Source of the DNA: Actinomycetes bacterium
Lineage (GTDB): Bacteria > Actinomycetota > Acidimicrobiia > Acidimicrobiales > SZUA-35
Direction of reading: 5' to 3'
DNA length: 64,000 nt
Assembly: GCA_024280015.1 (NCBI GenBank)
Contig: JAJRQY010000069.1
Location: forward strand, 1-64,000
The translations under genes were made by a program, and so were the position numbers. The notes beneath the pieces are model-generated. The model was given only the letters and a program-made list of their open reading frames with translations. It was not told the origin of the DNA and did no database searches. Below, piece after piece: positions 18,636 through 28,014 of this stretch. Within the stretch, counting starts at the first letter, position 1; the number at the start of each line of letters is the position of its first letter.

Positions 18636-19145
18636 TCACGGGCAACAAGCTTTATGGCCTACAAGCTTCATGTTCAACTGAGCAGCCAGCCAGGTTTCCT
18701 GCAACTGCAGCCACTGCCAACCGACTGGAGCCTTGGTTGAGCGTTGAAGTAATGCCATGGAAACCCGCGCAGTAATTGTTTCGGTTTCACCCGTGCTCTC
18801 GCTACCAGTCACGGGAGCCATGAACTCTTGCCATTCTTGGTAGCGCATCAAGATCGAGTCACCATTCACATCCAGGACTTTGGTTTCACGTATCTCAATC
18901 CTTAGTCCGGGCCTGGTTCCGAAAGCGGGCTTGAAGTTGTGAAGCAGTTCCGAACGAGTGAGGGTGTCGCCGCTCGGTACCACCATCTCAAAGTTGGAGT
19001 GGAGTGAGGCCTCAAAGTCCGCCCAGTCCTCCGCCTTGCCTACACCGTCAAGAGTCCCACTAGTTCCTCCCAACCAGCGAACAAAAAACTCATGCAAACG
19101 CACAACTTCAGCAGCGACTTGCTGACCTGCCTGAAACTCATTCAT
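18636..19145 (-). CDS. SnoaL/NTF2-like protein
   Basis: ADFEASLHSNFEMVVPSGDTLTRSELLHNF; NTF2-like size and pattern. Confidence 0.6.
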   Translation of the reverse strand: MNEFQAGQQVAAEVVRLHEFFVRWLGGTSGTLDGVGKAEDWADFEASLHSNFEMVVPSGDTLTRSELLHNFKPAFGTRPGLRIEIRETKVLDVNGDSILMRYQEWQEFMAPVTGSESTGETETITARVSMALLQRSTKAPVGWQWLQLQETWLAAQLNMKLVGHKACCP

Positions 19146-19163
19146 GTCTTGGTCGCTCGGGTC

Positions 19164-20369
19164 CTACGACAGATAGGACAGGGCCATGGCGGCATGACTG
19201 GCAATACCAACAGCCATGGCTTCCTCATCCAGAATCATGTGGTTGGAATGGCAGGCCGGGGCAGCGTCTGGGCTGACACCGGGAGGGCAGACCCCAATGC
19301 TGGCCATACAGCCGGGAACCTTCTGCAGGATGTAGCTCCAGTCTTCTGCCGCCATGATCGGGGCATCCATCAGATGAGTCTCACCGATTGTCTCCGAAAG
19401 AACGGAGACCGCCATAGCGGTGAACTCTGGGTCATTGATGGTGGGCGGATAGCCCTTCTTGATGGTGACTTCGACCGTGCAATTGTGGGCGGCGGCAACA
19501 CCTTGGGCCACTCGTTCAAGTGAATCATGAAGCGACTCTCGGGACTCGGCGGAGACCGTGCGAAGCGTGCCAAGCAGATTCACGTCCTCGGGGATGACGT
19601 TGTAGGCGGTGCCACCATGGATGGAAGCAATCGTCAATACGGCGGGCACGAACACGTCAACAGTGCGGGTGATGTGGGATTGCAAAGCCAGAACGATCTC
19701 GCAGGCCACCGGCACCGGGTCAACCGCGATGTGAGGCATGGACGCATGGCCACCTGATCCAACCACTCGGATAGCGATCTCATCGGCCGCTGCCAGCATC
19801 GGGCCAGGCTTGGTTGCCAGTTCACCCGAGGTCATGTTGGGGGCGATGTGTAAGGCGAAGGCACCGTCGACCTTAGGTGACTCCAAGAGTCCTTCCTTGA
19901 TGGCGAACTCGGCTCCGTGATAGCCCTCTTCGCCGGGCTGGAAGAAGAACTTGACGTTGCCCTTCAGCTCATCTCGACGGGCCGCAAGCAGATGTGCTGC
20001 TCCGGCAAGCATGGCGACATGGGCATCATGGCCACAAGCATGCATCACGCCGGGGTAGTCGCTGGCGAAGGGGAGGCCAGTGTCTTCGGGCATGGGTAAC
20101 GCGTCCATGTCGCCACGAAGCAGCAGTGTCGGCCCCTCGCTGGCCCCCCGCAGGGTGGCGACCACCATGGAGGTCTCCTTGCCGGTGACGATTTCGAGGT
20201 CAAGATCGGCGAGCGAAGCCAGAATCTTCTCTTGGGTTTTGGGGAGGTCCAGGCCGATCTCTGGTTCGGCGTGAATCCGCCGGCGCAGATCGACAATGTC
20301 GGGCAGCAGATCGCTGGCCTCAGCCAGAAGGGCAGGTCCATCAAGAGCAGCTTGTTCAGTCATCACCAT
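19164..20369 (-). CDS. M20-family amidohydrolase/peptidase
   Basis: DLRRRIHAEPEIGLDLPKTQ ... ACGHDAHVAMLAGAAHLL ... FFFQPGEEGYHGA. Confidence 0.93.
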   Translation of the reverse strand: MVMTEQAALDGPALLAEASDLLPDIVDLRRRIHAEPEIGLDLPKTQEKILASLADLDLEIVTGKETSMVVATLRGASEGPTLLLRGDMDALPMPEDTGLPFASDYPGVMHACGHDAHVAMLAGAAHLLAARRDELKGNVKFFFQPGEEGYHGAEFAIKEGLLESPKVDGAFALHIAPNMTSGELATKPGPMLAAADEIAIRVVGSGGHASMPHIAVDPVPVACEIVLALQSHITRTVDVFVPAVLTIASIHGGTAYNVIPEDVNLLGTLRTVSAESRESLHDSLERVAQGVAAAHNCTVEVTIKKGYPPTINDPEFTAMAVSVLSETIGETHLMDAPIMAAEDWSYILQKVPGCMASIGVCPPGVSPDAAPACHSNHMILDEEAMAVGIASHAAMALSYLS

Positions 20370-20449
20370 GTCCTCAGTCTGTCAGGAATCAGTGGTGCTA
20401 ACGCAATCTCGGACCAGACACCGGCTGGTAACTCTGTCATCATGAGGAG

Positions 20450-20815
20450 GTGAACGAAGCTCTCATCATCTTGTTGATCCTCGCCTTCATCGTTGCTTAC
20501 CTCCTGCTGAACCATTGGGTCGCCATGCGCGCCCAACGGAAGGGACGGAGCTACAACGCTTTCCTTCTTATTGCCGTAGTCATCAATCCGGTAGTAGCCC
20601 TAGTCATCTTGGAATTCTTGGGGGACAACAGTGCAAACGAGGGTGACCTTGTACGCACCTTGCAGAAGACCAAGCTTGATGACGGAACCATGATGCCTCG
20701 CAAGTACGCCAGCAAGGTCTTGGCGGTCAAGATCATCGACCAGACCGCAGTCGTTCAGATGGACGGTCCAACCGGCACGGTCTGGGTCGCTCGCGAGAAT
20801 GTCCAGAAGATCTAG
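20450..20815 (+). CDS. hypothetical membrane-anchored protein
   Basis: N-terminal TM helices followed by a soluble tail. Confidence 0.6.
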   Translation: MNEALIILLILAFIVAYLLLNHWVAMRAQRKGRSYNAFLLIAVVINPVVALVILEFLGDNSANEGDLVRTLQKTKLDDGTMMPRKYASKVLAVKIIDQTAVVQMDGPTGTVWVARENVQKI

Positions 20816-20912
20816 CCGGAGCGGGGCAGTTTCCTGTTCTTGAGATGGTTGCCAATTCGATCAATCAGGCAATATGGGTGACTACGAATGAATTAGTGAC
20901 GAACCTAGAGAC

Positions 20913-21362
20913 TCATCCCAACTCAAGGGCGAAATGGGTGTCGATGCCATCGGCTCCGGTGACGAGGAAGCCGGTTGCCTCATAGAGGGCGATGGCCTCA
21001 AGCCAGGGCGTGTCGGTACTAACAACCACACTCGTCGATCCAGCCTTGCGGGCAGCGACCAGCAGTTCGGCCACGAGGGATTTTGCGATGCCCTGGCGAC
21101 GCCAGTCCCGGTCAACCGATATTCGCAAGATACGAGACACCCCTCGGCCTTCGGGGACCAGGGCACCGGTTCCGACAACACTGCCGTCGGGCACCTCGGC
21201 CACGAGAAAAGTACGGCCATTCGCCGTGTAGTTGGCCTCGATGTTGTGTAGGTCAGGATTTGAGGTCGGGTCATAGTCCTCACCCCAACGATCACGCATG
21301 CCCGCCTGAATCACAGCTTCAGCCGCTTCTTGATCAGCCGGAGTGAACTCACGAATCCGCAT
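20913..21362 (-). CDS. GNAT-family N-acetyltransferase
   Basis: MRIREFTPADQEAAEAVIQAG ... DRDWRRQGIAKSLVAELLVAARKAG ... ALYEATGF. Confidence 0.9.
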   Translation of the reverse strand: MRIREFTPADQEAAEAVIQAGMRDRWGEDYDPTSNPDLHNIEANYTANGRTFLVAEVPDGSVVGTGALVPEGRGVSRILRISVDRDWRRQGIAKSLVAELLVAARKAGSTSVVVSTDTPWLEAIALYEATGFLVTGADGIDTHFALELG

Positions 21363-21438
21363 CTGCTCAGTTTCCCATCGTGCTCCGGCGACACCCCTGA
21401 CATCTACGGTAGGCGCGGTTGGGGCTACGGTTGCATCA

Positions 21439-22359
21439 ATGCAGTGGCCGCTCCTCAGAACTCTTGTCGTCGCGGTAGGGGTCACCTTCGGTGCCGCCGC
21501 CTGTGGCAGCAACGATGCCACACCCTCACCCCTGGAAAACGAGGGAGCTTCGGCCGCGGTTGAGACAGAATTTGAACAAGCGCCAACAACGGTCACCAGA
21601 ACTATCGACAGCGCTACTCCTTCTTCATCAACAACAGCCCCGCAACCGGAGGCCCTCCGCGGCCAGCTCAAGGTTGAAGTCATCAGCGACATACCCCACG
21701 ACGCGTTCTCCTACACACAGGGTCTGCTCTTTGAGAACGGGCGCTTGTTGGAGAGCCAGGGTCGGCGGGGCGAATCAGCACGCTCATGGATCGACACCGA
21801 AGACGGCTCAATCCAATCATCGGTTCACGTGGATGATCCCGAACTATTCGCCGAAGGCATCGCCCTGGTTGACGGTGACTTCATCCAACTCACCTGGCAA
21901 GCGGGTCGTGCCCTGGTCGGCGACGGCGACTCACTCGCCGCCTCCGACGAGTTCTCCTACACCGGTGAGGGCTGGGGTCTTTGCTTCGACGGCGAAAAGC
22001 TCATCCGCAGTGACGGCACCAACACCCTGACCTTCCATGATCCCGGCACATTCGAAACCACCGGCTCAGTCCAGGTGACGGCCGAAGATGGGCAGCCAAT
22101 TGTCAACCTGAACGAGCTGGAGTGTGTTGGCGACCAGGTCATCGCCAATGTCTGGGGCTGGGAACAGTTGATGGTGATTGATGCCGCGACCGGCAAATTG
22201 GACGCGGTTATTGACGCCGCAACACTTCGGCCCAAAGGGGTGCCACTGGACCTTGATCACGCCCTCAACGGGGTGGCCTATGACCCGGCTACTGACACGT
22301 ACTACCTCACGGGCAAGCTCTGGCCAACGATCTTCCAGGTTCGACTGGTGCCCTCCTAG
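21439..22359 (+). CDS. glutaminyl-peptide cyclotransferase paralogue, lipoprotein
   Basis: IPHDAFSYTQGLLFENGRLLESQGRRG ... IVNLNELECVGDQVIANVWGWEQ; lipobox AAACG. Confidence 0.88.
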   Translation: MQWPLLRTLVVAVGVTFGAAACGSNDATPSPLENEGASAAVETEFEQAPTTVTRTIDSATPSSSTTAPQPEALRGQLKVEVISDIPHDAFSYTQGLLFENGRLLESQGRRGESARSWIDTEDGSIQSSVHVDDPELFAEGIALVDGDFIQLTWQAGRALVGDGDSLAASDEFSYTGEGWGLCFDGEKLIRSDGTNTLTFHDPGTFETTGSVQVTAEDGQPIVNLNELECVGDQVIANVWGWEQLMVIDAATGKLDAVIDAATLRPKGVPLDLDHALNGVAYDPATDTYYLTGKLWPTIFQVRLVPS

Positions 22360-22587
22360 ACTGCCTGGATCGAACCGTCACCCGAACTCCTGGCCGAACA
22401 GGAACAGCTTCGCCATGTCCAGGCCGTTCATGGCGCCCATCTGGACCGGGCGCGTCGCCAGGCAGAGTCCCTTGCTTCGGAGGCAGCCGAAGCGTCCGAG
22501 GAGGGCATCCGCGACATCGTAGACGAGGACGCCGAAGCCGATACTGCGGTCCGGGCCGCACTGGTTCGTCAAACTTCTGCTCGAGCC

Positions 22588-24075
22588 ATGATCGGCTTTC
22601 GTCGAGCGGCCGAACTGGAAGCAATGGGCCAGGCCTTGACCTTTGGCCACACCACCGATGAGGACGGGACCCGCACTTCGGTCGGCCGCCTCACGGTGCT
22701 GGATGAAGACGATGTGCTCTTGATCGACTGGCGGGCGGCCGCCGCCATGCCCTTCTACCGCGCAACCCCACTGGAGCGGCTGGGGGTCAACCACCGCCGC
22801 CATCTCCACTACGCCGACAATGAACTGGTCGACTACTCCGACGAACTCTTCGAGCTCAGCCATCTCGGTGACCCCGCCGAAACCGGCAATGAGGCTCCAG
22901 CATTCTCCGCTAAGGACCTGCGAGGTGAAGCCGCAATCCTGGCTGCGGTAACCGCTCCGACCCAAGCCCAAATGCGTTCAGTGGTGGCCACCATCCAAGC
23001 CGAGCAAGATGCCGTTGTCCGAGCTCCCAGCAATGGCACCCTCGTCGTACAAGGCGCACCGGGAACCGGAAAAACCGTGGTCGCTCTGCATCGGGCCGCC
23101 TACCTGCTCTATGACCAGCGAGACATACTCTCCGAATCCGGTGTTCTCATCGTCGGACCAAGTAGTGAATTCCTGACCTATATCGCCGGGGTGCTCCCCT
23201 CCTTGGGTGAGACCGGGGTGGTGTCTGTTACTGCCGAGAAGCTCTACCCCGGCATCCTGATTGGCAAGCCCGAAGACCCAGCCGTAGCCAAAATCAAGGG
23301 CCAGGCCAAAATGGCTCCCCTTCTGGCCAACGCAGTTCAGGATCGGCAACGCCCACCCAAGACCGACCTCCGGGTCTGGTACGGGGCCAACCGAGTGCAC
23401 ATGGACCAGCCAACCTTGATGGCCCTCTTTGACCGGGCCAGGCGGGAACCAAATCACAATGCCGGAGCAAATGCCTTCCGCCGAGAACTCATCGAAGCCC
23501 TGTCCGCCATTGTCCACGATCCTGCGTTCTCCAACCTGGATGACGCCAGGGACAGCTTTCGCTCCGACAATCTGGTCGAAGAGTTCCTCCTGCGCCACTG
23601 GCCTCCACTCACTCCCGAGCAAGCCCTCAACGACCTGTTGGGATCCCGAGCCCTACTCAAGCTTGCGGCCCGACACACCGGGTTCGGCGAAACAGAAGTT
23701 CTTACCCTCCAACGCGACCGGGTCAGCGAACGAGCCCTGGATCAGATGCGCTGGACCAACGCCGATGTACCTCTCCTGGACGAGCTGCTTGACCTGGTCG
23801 GCGGACCGCTCGGTGGCCAGAGCGAAGAAGATCGAACTCGAGAACGAGACGAGATCGACGAATTCGAGCTGGCCATGCTGGACGATGACGAGGACGAGCT
23901 CGGTCCAGTCCAAGCTGTCCCGCAGCCAGGCGCCGAGTACGCCCAATCAGTCCTCGACAGCTCCGAGGCACGAGCACAAGACCACCCAGACCTCCTAGAC
24001 AATCCCGGCGTTCTTCGCCTCGATGACCCAGACTTTGATCGCTATGGCCGACGAGATACCGGATACTGGGCATGA
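22588..24075 (+). CDS. HelD/HelR-like UvrD-type helicase, N-terminal part
   Basis: VLLIDWRAAAAMPFYRAT; Walker A VVQGAPGTGKTVVALHRAAYLLY; homologous sequence continues upstream to 22360 without a canonical start. Confidence 0.8.
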   Translation: MIGFRRAAELEAMGQALTFGHTTDEDGTRTSVGRLTVLDEDDVLLIDWRAAAAMPFYRATPLERLGVNHRRHLHYADNELVDYSDELFELSHLGDPAETGNEAPAFSAKDLRGEAAILAAVTAPTQAQMRSVVATIQAEQDAVVRAPSNGTLVVQGAPGTGKTVVALHRAAYLLYDQRDILSESGVLIVGPSSEFLTYIAGVLPSLGETGVVSVTAEKLYPGILIGKPEDPAVAKIKGQAKMAPLLANAVQDRQRPPKTDLRVWYGANRVHMDQPTLMALFDRARREPNHNAGANAFRRELIEALSAIVHDPAFSNLDDARDSFRSDNLVEEFLLRHWPPLTPEQALNDLLGSRALLKLAARHTGFGETEVLTLQRDRVSERALDQMRWTNADVPLLDELLDLVGGPLGGQSEEDRTRERDEIDEFELAMLDDDEDELGPVQAVPQPGAEYAQSVLDSSEARAQDHPDLLDNPGVLRLDDPDFDRYGRRDTGYWA

Positions 24076-24836
24076 GCGATCGCATCATCCGGGCATCCGA
24101 CAACAATGCCCCCCTCCTGGACGGCGACGGCAACCCAATCTCCGAGCTCGAACTGGACCAGGTCGATGCCGCCATTGACCGTGCCGCCAGTGTGGCCGAA
24201 CTGGCTGCCGGCCAACGATCATGGCGCTTTGGTCATGTCATAGTCGACGAAGCCCAAGACCTAACGCCCATGCAGTGGCGCATGTTGGCTCGTCGAACCC
24301 GCGGCGATTCAATGACCGTTGTCGGCGACCTGGCCCAACGATCCATTGGCGAACCGGGCCGCTGGGCCGATCATCTTCCACCATCAATCAAGAATGTCAC
24401 CTACAAGGAACTGACAATCAACTATCGGGCACCAGCCGAAGTCAACGACTTGGCGACGAGAGTTTTGAGCGAGCTCGCACCCGAGCTAACTGCACCTCAA
24501 TCCATTCGCTCGGTCGGCCACAAACCCGAAGCCATTCCGGTTCGATCAGTGGCGCAGGAACTGGCCTCAATTGTCGAACAGGCACGGGCCAGCCTGGAGT
24601 CGGGAACTCTGGTGGTCATTGGATTGGACCTTCCACCAGAAATTGAGCACCTCACACCCTGGCAAGCCAAGGGCCTGGAGTTCGATTCGGTCATCATTAT
24701 TGAGCCAGCCAGAATCTTGGAAGAGGAGTACGGACTGAGCCTGCTCTATGTGGCAATAACTCGGTCAACCTCGCACCTCACCATTGTGCACCAACGACCG
24801 CTTCCAGCGGTGTTGGCCGACTCGTTCAACCCCTGA
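24072..24836 (+). CDS. HelD/HelR-like UvrD-type helicase, C-terminal part
   Basis: FGHVIVDEAQDLTPMQWRML ... SMTVVGDLAQRS ... KGLEFDSVIII ... LLYVAITRSTSHLTIVH; ATGA overlap with the first ORF. Confidence 0.8.
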   Translation: MSDRIIRASDNNAPLLDGDGNPISELELDQVDAAIDRAASVAELAAGQRSWRFGHVIVDEAQDLTPMQWRMLARRTRGDSMTVVGDLAQRSIGEPGRWADHLPPSIKNVTYKELTINYRAPAEVNDLATRVLSELAPELTAPQSIRSVGHKPEAIPVRSVAQELASIVEQARASLESGTLVVIGLDLPPEIEHLTPWQAKGLEFDSVIIIEPARILEEEYGLSLLYVAITRSTSHLTIVHQRPLPAVLADSFNP

Positions 24837-24912
24837 TCATCCAGCCTCATTTGCTCACCACCATCCTGGCCGAACTTCATCTATCGGGGCCAAACGGCTA
24901 ACGTTCCAACTC

Positions 24913-25506
24913 ATGCGCTGTCTGGTCATTCACGCCCACCCCAATCCCGAATCCTTCAGTGCCGCCTTACGAGACGCAACGGTCACCGGTCTCCAGTCTG
25001 GTGGGCATGAGGTTGACGTCTTGGACCTGTACGAATTGGGCTATCGGGCAAAGATGAGCGACCAGGAGCATCGTGACTACTACACCATTGCTTCTGAGCA
25101 TCCCGACCCTCAAGTAGCCAGCCACATCGATCTAGTCCGTCAAGCTGACACCCTGGTCTTTGTCTACCCAACCTGGTGGAGTGGCTTTCCCGCCATCATG
25201 AAAGCCTGGTTGGACCGAACAATGCTTCCCGGTGTCTCCTTCATCAAGAACGATGACACGGGCAAGATCAAACCAAATCTTGACAACGTTCGACATCTTG
25301 TTTCGGTCACGACAAGTGGTGCTTCACCCCTGATGATGCGGGTGGTCGGTGACGCAGGACGACGAACCGTGCACCGAACCCTTCGCCTTGCCTGCCACTG
25401 GCGCTGCAAGTCACACCGCTTCGCCCTGGCTTCCATCGACGCCACCACTCCCGAAGAACGAGCTGAGTTCTTGGGTGAGGTATCCACGGCCATGAGCCAG
25501 CTATGA
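24913..25506 (+). CDS. NAD(P)H-dependent oxidoreductase (flavodoxin-like)
   Basis: MRCLVIHAHPNPESFSAALRDATV ... FVYPTWWSGFPAIMKAWLDR. Confidence 0.9.
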   Translation: MRCLVIHAHPNPESFSAALRDATVTGLQSGGHEVDVLDLYELGYRAKMSDQEHRDYYTIASEHPDPQVASHIDLVRQADTLVFVYPTWWSGFPAIMKAWLDRTMLPGVSFIKNDDTGKIKPNLDNVRHLVSVTTSGASPLMMRVVGDAGRRTVHRTLRLACHWRCKSHRFALASIDATTPEERAEFLGEVSTAMSQL

Positions 25507-26195
25507 AGCAACAAGCGCAAGACCTTGTTGGCCGTGCCACTGGGGCTGTGAAGCAGAGACGAGGCTTGGGGCAAGGCGCGAAGAACAGCTCAATGGAAAC
25601 ACTGGTTGTCCACTACCACCCCCGGGAGGACTCTCTGGGTCGAGCGGCAGCGGCCCGAGTGATTGCTGGACTGACCAAAGCCGGAGCGCCGGTTCGGGTT
25701 CTCAATCTGGCTGCCGATTTCGATCCGGTCTTGACCTTGGAAGAGTGGAACCGTTTCCACGCCTCAAAATCTGACCATTCGGTCCATGCCAATGAGACCG
25801 GCGAACTGGATGAGCACTTCGAGGCCTTGCAATGGGCCACCAGACTGATTCTGGTTCATCCCACCTGGCACGGTGGCCAGCCAGCCGAAATCAAGGGCTG
25901 GTTTGATCGAGTCTGGATGAACGGTATTGCGTGGGAGCTTCCCGAAGGCAAACAGAATCTGCGGGGCCTTCTCAAGAACATCCGGCGTATTGAAATTGTC
26001 ACCACTCACGGGTCGTCCCGCTTGATAAACACCCTGCAAGGTGACCCAGGTCGGATCACGGTATTTCGCAATCTGCGATTGATGTGTCATCCACTGTGTC
26101 GAACCCGCTGGAACGCGCTCTATGAGGTCGATCGCAAGCCCCCCGAAGAAATCTCCACCTGGCTGGACAGTATCGAAGAACGTTTTGGACAATAG
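25503..26195 (+). CDS. NAD(P)H-dependent oxidoreductase, tandem paralogue
   Basis: METLVVHYHPREDSLGRAAA ... LVHPTWHGGQPAEIKGWFDRV; the true start may be 25593. Confidence 0.85.
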   Translation: MKQQAQDLVGRATGAVKQRRGLGQGAKNSSMETLVVHYHPREDSLGRAAAARVIAGLTKAGAPVRVLNLAADFDPVLTLEEWNRFHASKSDHSVHANETGELDEHFEALQWATRLILVHPTWHGGQPAEIKGWFDRVWMNGIAWELPEGKQNLRGLLKNIRRIEIVTTHGSSRLINTLQGDPGRITVFRNLRLMCHPLCRTRWNALYEVDRKPPEEISTWLDSIEERFGQ

Positions 26196-27135
26196 CCACC
26201 CGGCCTTTACCAGCCCCATGAAGGCCGTTGCTGGCACAATGCCGCACGGAGACGGTTGGGCTTTTGAGCTGAAATGGGACGGGATGCGGCTCCATGCCAG
26301 CATTGCTGACGAAGTCGTCGAACTACGATCTGGGTCAGGCCGGGTGATCACATCCAGCTTTCCTGAGCTCGAACCGCTTGGTCGTCACCTTGGTATCGAT
26401 GCGGTCCTAGACGGCGAGGTCGTTGTTTTTGACGCTGATCGGCCCAGCTTCTCTCGGCTGCAACAACGGATGCACACCTTGCAACCCTCGGCCGCCCTCC
26501 TCCAAGCGCACCCCGTTGTCTTCTTGATCTTTGACGTATTGCGCATTGGCGGCCAGGAAACTATTGCCCTTCCTTACCTTGACCGTCGACGACTCCTTAG
26601 CGGGCTGATTGACCAGAAACCTGGTTGGCAAGTTCCGCCGCACGCAGAGGCGAACGGTGAAGCGCTGCTGGACCTAGCCAGGGTGCGAAACTTGGAAGGA
26701 ATCGTGGCTAAGCACGTCACCAGCGCCTATCGACCCGATACACGGAGCCCAAGCTGGATCAAGATCAAGATCCGTCGTCGACAAGAATTCGTCATTGGAG
26801 GCTGGCTGCCGGGAACAGGCTCACTGGAGGGTTCGCTAGGTTCAGTTCTGGTCGGGGTCAATGGTCCCGATGGCTTCACCTTTGCCGGAGCAGTCGGATC
26901 TGGGCTAACCGATCCAGAACGAGTCAAACTCCTCGGCCTGGTGAAGACCACGGCCGGCTGCCCATTTGAATCGACTCCGAGCCTAACGAAGAAGCCAACC
27001 TGGGTAGACCCCAAGGTTGTCATCGAGGTCTCCTTCGCCGAATGGGAAGTCGGTCATCATTTGCGACATCCCAGCTATGACGGGATCCGGACAGACAAGG
27101 ACCCAGACACCGTCTTGCGTGACATCTTCACGTGA
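26185..27135 (+). CDS. ATP-dependent DNA ligase (stand-alone, LigC/LigD-ligase-like)
   Basis: FELKWDGMRLHA (KxDG), DGEVVVFD, EGIVAKH, SWIKIKI motifs; TTG start at 26185 is a guess. Confidence 0.88.
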   Translation: MDNSHPAFTSPMKAVAGTMPHGDGWAFELKWDGMRLHASIADEVVELRSGSGRVITSSFPELEPLGRHLGIDAVLDGEVVVFDADRPSFSRLQQRMHTLQPSAALLQAHPVVFLIFDVLRIGGQETIALPYLDRRRLLSGLIDQKPGWQVPPHAEANGEALLDLARVRNLEGIVAKHVTSAYRPDTRSPSWIKIKIRRRQEFVIGGWLPGTGSLEGSLGSVLVGVNGPDGFTFAGAVGSGLTDPERVKLLGLVKTTAGCPFESTPSLTKKPTWVDPKVVIEVSFAEWEVGHHLRHPSYDGIRTDKDPDTVLRDIFT

Positions 27136-27195
27136 CGCGCTTTGGCGACTGCGCCTCGGACGTTCTTTGGTGACGCCTCCTCTAAGGTATGGGTC

Positions 27196-27558
27196 ATGGA
27201 CCGGAGGTTTGACGATCAGATGCGGGTGACTTTCCCCGCGTCCAGTGGCTTCGCCGCTGTCGGGAGAGTGGCTGCAGCTGGTCTCGCCTTTCGGCTTGGC
27301 TTCGATGTCGCCCAAGTCGAAAGCCTCCGCCTGGCGGTTGAAGAAGCAACTACAGCCATGAGCGGGTCAGGTTCCATTACCTTGACTGGCTCCTGGAATG
27401 ATTCTTGCCTCCGTTTGGAATTGGTGAACCCAGCAATGAAGCTGGACAAGACCCAGATTCGTTCCCTAGAACAAACGATGGACGCGCTGGAGACCGATAC
27501 GACCGTAGGCCCAACGGGAATCACCATCCAGATCGGTGATCTACTGGAGGACTGCTAG
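27196..27558 (+). CDS. HATPase/anti-sigma-factor-like ATP-binding protein
   Basis: MDRRFDDQMRVTFPASSGFAAVGRVAAAGLAFRLGFDVAQVESLRLAVEEATTAM; RsbW-like N-box region. Confidence 0.7.
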   Translation: MDRRFDDQMRVTFPASSGFAAVGRVAAAGLAFRLGFDVAQVESLRLAVEEATTAMSGSGSITLTGSWNDSCLRLELVNPAMKLDKTQIRSLEQTMDALETDTTVGPTGITIQIGDLLEDC

Positions 27559-27995
27559 CCGGAGCTGCCGAAACCGGCTTCACCGCGGTCATCGGGTGCT
27601 TCGGGCAACTGGGTGGTGGCGACCAAAGCGAAACTTGGAGCGGGCAGAACGAGAAGCTGGGCGATGCGGTCGCCCCGTTCGACCGTGTAAGGCTCACTGG
27701 ATGTGTTCAACAAGATCACCTTGATCTCACCTCGGTATCCCGAGTCGACGAGACCCGGGGCGTTCAACACGGTAATCCCATGATTCAGCGCCAAACCTGA
27801 CCGGGGAAGCACCAGTCCACAGGCCTGTTCTGGGACGGCAATGGCGAAACCCGTCGGCACAAGAGCTCGCTCACCAGGGCCAATGGTGACTCCTTGTCGG
27901 GCCGGCAAATCTGCTGCCGCGTCGCCGGCTCGCATCTGGGCAGGAGGTGCAAGGTCTGGGTCAAGGGCGAGTAAAGGTACATCCATCAGACACAT
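27555..27995 (-). CDS. dut: dUTP diphosphatase
   Basis: AGDAAADLPA, PRSGLALNHGITVLNAPGLVDSGYRGEIKVILLN, RGDRIAQLLV, GEAGFGSSG. Confidence 0.93.
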   Translation of the reverse strand: MCLMDVPLLALDPDLAPPAQMRAGDAAADLPARQGVTIGPGERALVPTGFAIAVPEQACGLVLPRSGLALNHGITVLNAPGLVDSGYRGEIKVILLNTSSEPYTVERGDRIAQLLVLPAPSFALVATTQLPEAPDDRGEAGFGSSG

Positions 27996-28014
27996 GACCC
28001 TAGCGAGGGGTAGT

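Noticed and set aside
21363-21692. N-terminal extension of the GNAT ORF (20913-21692)
   Set aside because: Antisense to the cyclotransferase start; GNAT homology begins at MRIREFTPADQ (21362)
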